Shown: in pieces, positions 15,601 through 21,983 of the stretch
Layout of the letters: each line of letters opens with the position of its first letter
How positions within the stretch are numbered: position 1 is the stretch's first letter
NCBI GenBank assembly: GCA_022708385.1
Contig: JAKIYU010000011.1
Span: 1 to 21,983, forward strand
Reading direction: 5' to 3'
Origin: Bacteroidota bacterium
GTDB taxonomy: Bacteria > Bacteroidota > Bacteroidia > Bacteroidales > PXBB01
DNA: 21,983 nucleotides
Notes under the pieces: model-generated
Seen by the model: the letters and a program-made list of their open reading frames with translations, nothing else
Databases searched by the model: none
What the model was told of the DNA's origin: nothing
Position numbers and translations under genes: made by a program

Positions 15601-16800
15601 TTATTTTTTCATGAATGGTTCGGTAACTCTTTCGAAAATGCCCGACATCCATGCGATGACCATGCCGTAGTTTGTTACGGGAATACCCTTATCGATAAAT
15701 GGTTTAAGGCGTCCGTTAAGTTGTTTTTGTGTTACCATGCAGCCTCCGCACTGAATTACTATAGCATAATCTTCTATAGCGCCAGGGATATCCGAGAGGC
15801 CTGATACGACAACAAATTCGGGATATTTACCTGTGTGTGTTTTTATCCAACCGGGAATTTTATAACGCCCTATATCCTCGCAACTCACTTGATGGGTGCA
15901 GGATTCGAGAATGAGTACTTTATCCGTGTCAGATAAGCAGTTAATATAGGGCGTGCCCTGAAGACAGGCATTAAAATTACCTCTGTAGTGGGCAAACAAA
16001 ATACTGAAACTGGTAAGCATAATATCATCCGGAACTATTCGAGAAACCTGGGCAAACACCTGGCTGTCGGTTACAACCAACGAAGGTTTAAGGCCCTTTT
16101 TCAGCACATCCTCCAACTCACTTTCCTTAACTGAAACACATATACAATCATTGTCCAACACATCTCGCCATGCCATTACCTGAGGCAGTATCATGCGGCC
16201 TGCAGGAGCTTCAGAATCAATCGGGGTAACCAACAGTACCGTATCCTTGGGTTTTACAATGCCTCCGAATAAAGAATTATTTGCATATACACTTTCGGGC
16301 ATAGTCTTGACTATATAATCAATCAACTGCTCTTTTTGGGATGCATCAAACGTAGAAAAATCCAGTACAGGCACACTGTATTTTGATTCAATCATGTTTT
16401 TGGTTTCCGTGTCGAGCGGTGCCAGGTCTGATTTATTGTGAACAACAATGAAAGGCACATTATAATCATTCAGACGGTCAATAATCTCCTCTTCTGGCCT
16501 GTCAAAGGTATTCTGGGTAATGACGAGGATGGCCATATCCACAGCCGGAACGGTTTTCAATGATTTTTCCACCCTGAGGCGCCCCAGTTCGCCTGTATCA
16601 TCTATACCGGCTGTATCCACAATGATAGCGGGTCCTATACCAAAAATTTCCACTGACTTTTTCACGGGGTCGGTCGTGGTGCCGGGATGGTCCGATACTA
16701 TGGCGGTGTTCTGTTCAGTCAGGTAATTTATCAGTGCGCTTTTGCCGTTGTTTCTCCTGCCATAAATGCCAATGTGGGGTTTTAAATCCTTGCCTTTCAT
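15601..16800 (-). CDS. hydF: [FeFe]-hydrogenase maturation GTPase HydF
   Basis: HydF is the GTPase scaffold that carries the 2Fe precursor and delivers it to the apo H-cluster protein. The 399-residue protein has an N-terminal Era-like GTPase domain: P-loop GRRNNGKS (residues 14-21), HPGTTTDP, DTAG and NKSD. A dimerisation domain follows, then the C-terminal Fe-S domain with Cys301-Thr-His303 and, 47 residues on, Gln350-Cys351-Gly-Gly-Cys354. The family motif is usually CxH...HCxxC, so the second His is Gln here. Glu308, seven residues after Cys301, sits where a crystallised HydF uses Glu as the fourth ligand. It starts after a 201-bp gap downstream of hydG that contains repeats, and precedes hydE by 27 bp. 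Confidence 0.95.
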   Translation of the reverse strand: MKGKDLKPHIGIYGRRNNGKSALINYLTEQNTAIVSDHPGTTTDPVKKSVEIFGIGPAIIVDTAGIDDTGELGRLRVEKSLKTVPAVDMAILVITQNTFDRPEEEIIDRLNDYNVPFIVVHNKSDLAPLDTETKNMIESKYSVPVLDFSTFDASQKEQLIDYIVKTMPESVYANNSLFGGIVKPKDTVLLVTPIDSEAPAGRMILPQVMAWRDVLDNDCICVSVKESELEDVLKKGLKPSLVVTDSQVFAQVSRIVPDDIMLTSFSILFAHYRGNFNACLQGTPYINCLSDTDKVLILESCTHQVSCEDIGRYKIPGWIKTHTGKYPEFVVVSGLSDIPGAIEDYAIVIQCGGCMVTQKQLNGRLKPFIDKGIPVTNYGMVIAWMSGIFERVTEPFMKK

Positions 16801-16830
16801 TTAATTTTAGTTTAAAGAAAAATATTATTG

Positions 16831-16865
16831 AGTGAGCTAAAGTGAGCTATAGTGAACTATAGTTC
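16831..16865. repeat. 10-bp tandem repeats with a 12-bp palindrome
   Basis: Three tandem 10-bp units lie at 16831-16860 (AGTGAGCTAA, AGTGAGCTAT, AGTGAACTAT), with a degenerate start of a fourth. The end of the array forms the perfect palindrome GAACTATAGTTC (16854-16865). The 10-bp period puts each copy on the same face of the helix. It lies just upstream of hydF and could be an operator, or simply a copy of a dispersed repeat. Confidence 0.7.
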
Positions 16866-16930
16866 GGAGTTAAAGTGATAATTAATAAGTTAAATGTCAT
16901 GCTATTTAATTAATTTTTTTATCATTTTCG

Positions 16931-17001
16931 GTCCTTATCTTTCGCCTCTGTCTCCGCCTTCGCCTCCTCCTAAATTCTAAACCCTAAATCCTTAATCCTT
17001 C
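16931..17001. repeat. Degenerate pyrimidine/purine-biased simple repeat after hydG
   Basis: The plus strand is pyrimidine-rich with short imperfect repeats of two kinds: CGCCT-type units (CGCCTCTGTCTCCGCCTTCG) and CTAAA/CCTTAA-type units toward hydG. In the hydG-to-hydF transcript it would read as a GA-rich tract immediately after the hydG stop. No hairpin with a T-run was seen, so it does not look like a terminator. Confidence 0.5.
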
Positions 17002-18435
17002 TTAAAAATACAAATCTCTTTTCCCTTCTTTAATTTTTTCCATTTTACTGATGAGCTGCGCTCTGACACTGTCATTTACCATGGCATCCAGTTGTTTGTT
17101 TATCAATGTCCATGCTTTTTCAGCAGTTTTCTGCGGGGCATAATCCATCAGGTATTCAGTTAATGTGAGCATGGCATTGGGCGTACAAAAACGTTTGATA
17201 AAGCCCGGCACAGAGAATTCCATGAAATGCTCTCCAGTTCTGCCGAGCCTGTAACAAGCCGTGCAAAATGAGGGTAGCATCTGTTGGTCAAGCAGTTCAT
17301 CAATGATTTCATTAAGTGAACGGTTGTCATTGATACGAAACTGACCCTTATTCAAATCCTGTTGTTCGTTAGCACTTTCGGTCCTTGCATAGCTTCCAAG
17401 TTCGAGTTTAGTACCTCCATCTATTTGTGAAACTCCGTATTGCAGCAGTTCATCTCTTATTTCCTTCGATTCCCGCGCGGTGAGTATCATACCGGTGTAA
17501 GGCACAGCCAGGCGCAATATGGCAATGACCCTGGCAAAGTCGTTGTCGTTTACAAAATATTTATCCTTTAGGCTAAGCATGGAAGCATCCTTGATGCGGG
17601 GGAAGGAAATGGTATGAGGGCCAACATTATAACAGGCCTCGAGGTGATTGGTATGCCTCACAAGTCCCAAGACCTCAAATTTCCAGTTATAAAGCCCAAA
17701 TAAAGCCCCTATACCTACATCATCAAGGCCTGCATCCTGTGCACGGTCGAGGGCTGTCAGACGGTATGTGTAATCGGCTTTTTTTCCCCTCAGATGATAG
17801 GTTTTATATATCTCCGGATGATAGGTTTCCTGAAAAATCTGAAAAGTGCCTATACCGGCTTCTTTTACTGTTTTAAAACCGGCAATATCGAGGGGTGCTG
17901 CATTGATATTCACCCGCCGTATTTCACCAGTGCCTTTTTTAGTATTGTAACACAGCCGTACCGTATGCGCAATATATTCAGGGTTGTACTGGGCATGTTC
18001 ACCATAAACCAGGATAAGGCGTTTCTGGCCATTATCCTCTAAGGCTTCCACTTCATGTATAATTTCAGTATCTGTCAGGGTTTTTCTTTCCGAGTGGATA
18101 TTTGATGACCTGAAGCCGCAGTAGGTACAGTTGTTTGAGCATTTATTTCCGATATACAAGGGCGCAAAAAGTACAATGCGGTTACCATAAATATTGTTTT
18201 TGAGTGTTCTGGCGCCGTCCTTTATTTCTTCTATCAATTCAGGTGTTTCAGCATTCAGCAGAACGGCCGTTTCGTATAGGCTCAACCTTTTTTTCGACAG
18301 CGATTTCTGAATTATATCGCGCACCTGAATTTTGTCTGCTTTTGAAGTAAAAAGAATATTTTCAATTTCTGATGCATCAATAAAAGGCTTTATTGGTTCA
18401 TCCGTTATGCTGTATTTTTCAGGTTTGAAAATCAT
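17002..18435 (-). CDS. hydG: [FeFe]-hydrogenase maturase HydG (tyrosine lyase)
   Basis: HydG is a radical-SAM tyrosine lyase. It cleaves tyrosine to p-cresol plus dehydroglycine, which a second cluster converts to CO and cyanide on an iron that becomes part of the H-cluster. The 477-residue protein has the SAM-cluster motif at Cys99, Cys103, Cys106 (CSNNCTYCGF). It also has the auxiliary-cluster motif CX2CX22C at Cys391, Cys394 and Cys417 (FCTACYRLGRTGEHF and KRFC), the feature that separates HydG from the thiazole enzyme ThiH. Other HydG segments include YGEHAQYNPEYIAHTV, NINAAPLDI and FQETYHPEIYKTYHLRG. It starts 41 bp after the REC-kinase gene and ends 201 bp before hydF. Confidence 0.97.
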   Translation of the reverse strand: MIFKPEKYSITDEPIKPFIDASEIENILFTSKADKIQVRDIIQKSLSKKRLSLYETAVLLNAETPELIEEIKDGARTLKNNIYGNRIVLFAPLYIGNKCSNNCTYCGFRSSNIHSERKTLTDTEIIHEVEALEDNGQKRLILVYGEHAQYNPEYIAHTVRLCYNTKKGTGEIRRVNINAAPLDIAGFKTVKEAGIGTFQIFQETYHPEIYKTYHLRGKKADYTYRLTALDRAQDAGLDDVGIGALFGLYNWKFEVLGLVRHTNHLEACYNVGPHTISFPRIKDASMLSLKDKYFVNDNDFARVIAILRLAVPYTGMILTARESKEIRDELLQYGVSQIDGGTKLELGSYARTESANEQQDLNKGQFRINDNRSLNEIIDELLDQQMLPSFCTACYRLGRTGEHFMEFSVPGFIKRFCTPNAMLTLTEYLMDYAPQKTAEKAWTLINKQLDAMVNDSVRAQLISKMEKIKEGKRDLYF

Positions 18436-18476
18436 TTTGTTTTAGTTTTAAGCGTATTTTTTTACTGGAATTCATT

Positions 18477-19595
18477 TTACAAAGGCAGTTTAATAATAAA
18501 CTTGGTACCCACATCGGGTGTGCTTTCTATTTCGACAGTACCATTGTAAATGTCCAGCATTTTTTTAGCTATGGATAACCCCAGGCCGCTACCGGAGATA
18601 TTTCTGGTTTTTTCGTTTTTAATACGGACAAAATCCTTGAAAAGCAGCGCTGTTTCTTCTTCTGTCATACCTATACCGGTGTCTTCAACAATAATCCTGA
18701 CATGGTCGTCATGTTTTTTAATATTCAAGTAAACCTCTCCATTCTCCCTGTTGTATTTCACAGCATTAGAAACAAAGTTGTTGAGCAGGACTTCTATTTC
18801 ATAACTGTCGGCATTAATTATCAAATTTTCTTCGGCATCAAGATATACTTTGATATTGCGTTGAATAGCAAGTGGTTCTACAGTGTCCACTACAATTTTG
18901 GCCACTTCATGCAGGTCAATGGATTTAATTTCGCGGGTGCGGCGGCCGGATTCAATTTTTGTCAGGTCGAGCAGGTCCATAATAAGGCTTCTCATGCCCT
19001 TAAGGCGCTCTATTGAGCGATTAATCATCATATTGTAATCCTCAATTTTATCACCGGCTTGTTTTTCCTGCATTATCCTGAGATAGCCTTCGATGGCATT
19101 GATAGGTGATTTGAGCTCATGCGACAACACCGAAAGAAACTGAAAGCGTATTTGTTTGCCTTCATGATTCAGTTTGCGGGTCATACGCTTAAGGTAGAGG
19201 TTTTTCGTAATGCCTTCTATGGCGGCTCTGATTTCCTGTGGTGTAAAAGGTTTTGGAAGAAAGTTATAAGCCCCGTTGTTTGTTGCTTTGATGGCCAGGT
19301 CGAGGGAAGCATAAGAAGTTATCATCATAACCGAAACATCTAAGTCTTTTTTTCTAATGTCATCCAAAACTTCTATACCACTGATACCGGGTAACTGGTT
19401 ATCGAGCAACACAATATCGATGTGTTGGGTATTCATAATTTCAATGGCTTTTTCGCCTGTTTCAGCCTCGATAATATCGAAGCCAAAATCTTCTTCCATA
19501 AAGGGGAAGCAGACGTTGTAATTGCGTAGCGAGCGCATTACACCGGTTCTGATGCCAGGCTCATCGTCAACAATAAGAAGTTTCAGGGTCATCAT
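18477..19595 (-). CDS. REC-HisKA-HATPase hybrid (response regulator with kinase output)
   Basis: The 372-residue soluble protein has an N-terminal receiver (Asp10/Asp11, phospho-acceptor Asp65 in LLDNQLPGISG, Lys115 in LPKPF). A HisKA domain follows with His159 (LSVLSHELKSPINAIEGYL), then a HATPase (NNFVSNAVKYN, VEDTGIGMTEEE, GSGLGLSIAKKMLD). The receiver carries about ten extra residues between the acidic pair and the GEKA helix (VCFPFMEEDFGFD), compared with ordinary CheY-like domains. Having an input receiver and no membrane segment, it should be a cytosolic relay kinase controlled by phosphorylation. It starts 5 bp after the single-domain regulator and precedes hydG, so it likely works downstream of the hydrogenase-like sensor kinase. 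Alternative start Met2 is three bases in. Confidence 0.92.
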   Translation of the reverse strand: MMTLKLLIVDDEPGIRTGVMRSLRNYNVCFPFMEEDFGFDIIEAETGEKAIEIMNTQHIDIVLLDNQLPGISGIEVLDDIRKKDLDVSVMMITSYASLDLAIKATNNGAYNFLPKPFTPQEIRAAIEGITKNLYLKRMTRKLNHEGKQIRFQFLSVLSHELKSPINAIEGYLRIMQEKQAGDKIEDYNMMINRSIERLKGMRSLIMDLLDLTKIESGRRTREIKSIDLHEVAKIVVDTVEPLAIQRNIKVYLDAEENLIINADSYEIEVLLNNFVSNAVKYNRENGEVYLNIKKHDDHVRIIVEDTGIGMTEEETALLFKDFVRIKNEKTRNISGSGLGLSIAKKMLDIYNGTVEIESTPDVGTKFIIKLPL

Positions 19596-19600
19596 GGCTT

Positions 19601-19999
19601 TTAGATTTTAAGAAGTTTATTAATTTCGCGGTGGAGTTGGTCGGGACGAATACCCTTTTCGATATATTTGTCGGCTTTAATCCAACTTTTGTCATCATCG
19701 CTTTCAACGCTGAATGTCATACCTGTTTCGGCAGTTATAGCCGTAGCAATGATAACCGGAACTTGTGGCGTGATTTTCTTGATTTTATGACTAAGAATAA
19801 AACCACTGTCCTGGTTTTCCATCATGAGGTCGAGAATATACAGATCGGGTGTTATACGGTTTATCAAATCTTCCGCTTCCTTTTGTCCACAAGCTGTTAT
19901 CACATCAAAACCCATGTGCTCAATCATTGTTTTCATCTGAAAAAGATAATCGGCATCATCGTCCACTATGAATACTGTTTTTTTTGCTTTTGTTGTCAT
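19601..19999 (-). CDS. Single-domain response regulator
   Basis: The 132-residue protein is a receiver only: TVFIVDDDADYLFQM (Asp13-15) and phospho-acceptor Asp57 (LYILDLMMENQDSG), with ATAI at the switch position. A longer than usual loop (FSVESDDDKSWIKADKY) precedes the conserved Lys of YIEKGIRP. No output domain is present, so it should pass phosphate on or regulate by protein contact. The gene lies 21 bp after the hydrogenase-like sensor kinase and 5 bp before the REC-kinase, so the natural reading is a shuttle between the two. Confidence 0.93.
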   Translation of the reverse strand: MTTKAKKTVFIVDDDADYLFQMKTMIEHMGFDVITACGQKEAEDLINRITPDLYILDLMMENQDSGFILSHKIKKITPQVPVIIATAITAETGMTFSVESDDDKSWIKADKYIEKGIRPDQLHREINKLLKI

Positions 20000-20020
20000 A
20001 TCAATTCAATATTAATGAGG

Positions 20021-21983
20021 TTATTTAGTTCTTGGGATAATTAAAGTAAAAGTTGTACCTGTAGGCCCTTTTGTAAGGTCACAATTCGATTGCACATCAA
20101 TCCTGCCGTTATGCATTTTTATAATACCGTAAACAAGCGGTAGTCCCAGTCCGGTGCCTTTACCAGGTTCCTTAGTAGTAAAAAAAGGTGTAAAGAGTTT
20201 GTCCATATTTTCTTCAGAAATACCGGTGCCGGTGTCCTTAAATTTTACGATGAGATGTTGGTTGTCTTCATCAATAGTGAGGGTGAGGGTGCCCCCTTCG
20301 GGCATGGCCTCAATGGCATTTTTTTCTATATTGGTAAAAACCTGCATCATCTGGTCGCTGTCGAACATTATGTAAGGATTTTTGACCATGGATTCAATAT
20401 TTACCTTTATATTAGCCGGTACTACGACAGATTCGAGGCTTCTGTTGGCAAATTCAACGATATTGTTTTCCGACAATCTAACCTGATTTTTACGGGCGAA
20501 GTTCAGCAATCCCCCTACTATCTTCTTGCACCTGTCGGCCTGTTCAACAATAAGTTCAAGGTCTTTGATGGCAGGGTCGTCTTTACGGATATCTTCCATC
20601 AGCAGGTTGCTGTACATGGTAATCACACCGAGGGGGTTGTTGAGTTCGTGAGCTATCCCTGCAGAGAGTTGACCCATGTGTGCCAGTTTTTCCGACTGTT
20701 TAAGCTGCATGCGTGCATTGGCGAGTTTTTCGTTCGACAAGTTAAGCTCAATAATTGATTTATGCAGTTTTTCGATGGAGTATGGCAAGCACATCTCGCT
20801 TTCGGCGCTGCCATAAATGATAGCGATGGCATGTTCGACACAGGTATCATAACCACAGGCCCCACAATTAAGGTGATCTTTTGCGGTTTGTTTGCCCATG
20901 TCCCGTAGTATTTTTTCAATTTTTTGGCTATCCGGTGTTTCCAAGCGGCGATCACGCGCAATAAATGTCTGCGATAAGTCTATATCGCCGAAAGAACCGA
21001 GTTCATTTTCCCAAAAAAATGTGTCAAAATTTGCAAGTTTCTTCTGTACATATTTGCTAATAAGCCTTCTTTTAAAAAAGTGACCGTTTTTGTGCGACAT
21101 ACCCGGCCCCATAATGCAGCCGTTGCAACAAAGCAATTCGAGATGTGCACTGGCCATAGCGCCTTCCTCAAATTCTTTAATAGCATCTTTGAAATTACTT
21201 TTTCCGGCAGTGACAATAATTTCACCATCAATAATATCATCGGTTTTATTCACCGATTGCAATAATCCCCTGCTGATAGGGAAAATAGCTCCTTTGCCCG
21301 AATGAGGCCCGTCAAAGTCGGACAAAGGGACATTGTCGGGGAGAATATTGTTAATTTTAAAAAGTTGCTTTAGTTCAATAAATGTCAGGGCATCGTCAAC
21401 CTCATCCGATTCTGCCTTTTTGGCTACACACGGGCCTATAAATACCACTTTGACATCTGTTCCGTAAAGTTTTTTTGCCACACGTGCCGTAGCTACCATG
21501 GGAGAAGCCACCGGCACCAGATTCGGAACAAGGTCGGGGTGATAATGTTCAATATAAAAAACAATGGCAGGACAATCGGAAGTGATGAAACCCTTGCCGG
21601 ATTTATTCTCGATAATTTTTCGGTATTCAAGAGCCACAAGGTCGGCGCCAAAAGCCACATCCATTACTTTGTAAAAGCCCAGAGCCCTGATCATGCCTAC
21701 CAGTACCCTATGGTTATCTGATTCAGGAAAATCAGCCGGGAAGCTGGGCGCCAGGCAGGCGACTACTTTTTCGCCACGCGATAACATTTCCCCTACCATA
21801 TCAAGAGAATTAAAATATACCTTCGCCTGCTGGCTGCATACACTCACACAATTTCCACATCCGATGCACCTTTCGCTAAGAACCTCAGCTTGCCCGTTGA
21901 TGATTTTAATAGCTTTGACAGGGCACTCCCGCACACAGGTATAGCACACCCGGCACTTGTCCTTTACCGTAAAAACCAGCTTA
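20021..21983 (-). CDS. Hydrogenase-like sensor histidine kinase (2x[4Fe-4S], H-cluster domain, Fe-S domain, HisKA-HATPase), 5'-truncated by window edge
   Basis: The 653 visible residues begin just before a ferredoxin motif (CRVCYTCVRECP), with a second at CIGCGNCVSVCS. The H-cluster domain follows. Its three loops read TSDCP (21569-21583), GPCVAKKAE (C at 21428-21430) and LLCCNGC (21116-21136), retaining all four expected H-cluster cysteines. Next are a C-GACGYDTC...C Fe-S domain (PF04060 type, near 20780-20880), a coiled coil, HisKA (GIAHELNNPLG, His at 20648-20650) and a HATPase (NAIEAMPEGG, KDTGTGIS, GTGLGLPLVYGI). The changed loop residues and kinase fusion fit sensory, not catalytic, [FeFe] enzymes (group C type). 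The true start lies outside the window; an internal GTG at 21949 would cut the first ferredoxin motif. No membrane segment is visible. It probably senses H2 or redox state and signals to the next two genes. Confidence 0.92.
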   Translation of the reverse strand, partial: KLVFTVKDKCRVCYTCVRECPVKAIKIINGQAEVLSERCIGCGNCVSVCSQQAKVYFNSLDMVGEMLSRGEKVVACLAPSFPADFPESDNHRVLVGMIRALGFYKVMDVAFGADLVALEYRKIIENKSGKGFITSDCPAIVFYIEHYHPDLVPNLVPVASPMVATARVAKKLYGTDVKVVFIGPCVAKKAESDEVDDALTFIELKQLFKINNILPDNVPLSDFDGPHSGKGAIFPISRGLLQSVNKTDDIIDGEIIVTAGKSNFKDAIKEFEEGAMASAHLELLCCNGCIMGPGMSHKNGHFFKRRLISKYVQKKLANFDTFFWENELGSFGDIDLSQTFIARDRRLETPDSQKIEKILRDMGKQTAKDHLNCGACGYDTCVEHAIAIIYGSAESEMCLPYSIEKLHKSIIELNLSNEKLANARMQLKQSEKLAHMGQLSAGIAHELNNPLGVITMYSNLLMEDIRKDDPAIKDLELIVEQADRCKKIVGGLLNFARKNQVRLSENNIVEFANRSLESVVVPANIKVNIESMVKNPYIMFDSDQMMQVFTNIEKNAIEAMPEGGTLTLTIDEDNQHLIVKFKDTGTGISEENMDKLFTPFFTTKEPGKGTGLGLPLVYGIIKMHNGRIDVQSNCDLTKGPTGTTFTLIIPRTK

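Noticed and set aside
16831..16860. CRISPR array
   Set aside because: The repeats are 10 bp with no spacers between them and no cas genes are nearby.
17002..18435. ThiH (thiazole biosynthesis tyrosine lyase)
   Set aside because: The C-terminal CX2CX22C auxiliary-cluster motif and adjacency to hydF/hydE identify HydG instead.
20255..20758. 167-codon open frame on the plus strand
   Set aside because: It lies opposite the HisKA-HATPase part of the sensor kinase, has no recognisable domain, and its low-complexity translation fits a shadow of the real gene.
21947..21949. GTG as the start of the hydrogenase-like kinase
   Set aside because: Starting there would remove the first Cys of the first ferredoxin motif (CRVCYTCVRECP); the frame stays open to the window edge, so the start is outside.
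20021..21983. Catalytic [FeFe] hydrogenase
   Set aside because: The loop residues near the cofactor differ from catalytic enzymes (Asp for the relay Cys, both Met residues lost) and the protein ends in a histidine kinase, so a sensory role is more likely.

Overview
The window looks like chromosomal DNA of an anaerobic or fermentative member of the Bacteroidetes (Bacteroidales-like). The reasons are AT-rich intergenic DNA, genes without clear Shine-Dalgarno sequences, an HU gene behind a near-ideal Bacteroidetes promoter (TTTG, 19 bp, TATATTTG), and a complete [FeFe]-hydrogenase maturation set. Species-level assignment is not possible from sequence reading alone.

Layout. (1) 1-4084 is housekeeping: cobalamin-dependent methionine synthase metH (minus, running off the left edge), divergent from fmt (methionyl-tRNA formyltransferase), then an HU-family DNA-binding protein with a strong terminator. 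(2) 4077-9657 is a surface-glycan block: a FkbM-type methyltransferase (minus), a DUF6625 glycosyltransferase-like protein (plus), a very AT-rich DUF6056 multi-pass membrane protein (minus), a GT4 and a GT2 glycosyltransferase (minus). The block looks mosaic, and the FkbM reading frame ends inside the HU terminator. (3) 9658-10977 encodes a stand-alone homologue of the lysine-ketoglutarate reductase half of eukaryotic LKR/SDH, exactly abutting the GT2 gene. (4) 11040-13784 is a Cache-PAS histidine kinase with a NarL-type response regulator. (5) 13817-14455 is an apparently exported SagB/nitroreductase-like protein. (6) 14500-18435 carries hydE, hydF and hydG. (7) 18477-21983 carries a REC-histidine kinase hybrid, a single-domain response regulator, and a large protein joining two ferredoxin clusters, an H-cluster domain, a further Fe-S domain and a histidine kinase (5' end outside the window).

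How it fits together. From the right edge to 9658 every gene is on the minus strand with mostly short gaps, so much of it may be co-transcribed. The most interesting system is on the right. A hydrogenase-like sensor kinase keeps the four cysteines expected to hold the H-cluster but has Asp in place of the usual proton-relay Cys (TSDCP for TSCCP). It is followed by two phosphotransfer proteins and then by HydG, HydF and HydE, which build the 2Fe subcluster of the H-cluster. I infer an H2 or redox-sensing phosphorelay encoded with the machinery that matures its own cofactor. No catalytic hydrogenase and no DNA-binding output domain lies in this part of the window; the only DNA-binding regulator is the NarL-type protein downstream, which has its own kinase beside it.

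No RNA genes, CRISPR arrays, insertion sequences or origins were recognised, and no gene-free stretch exceeds about 200 bp.
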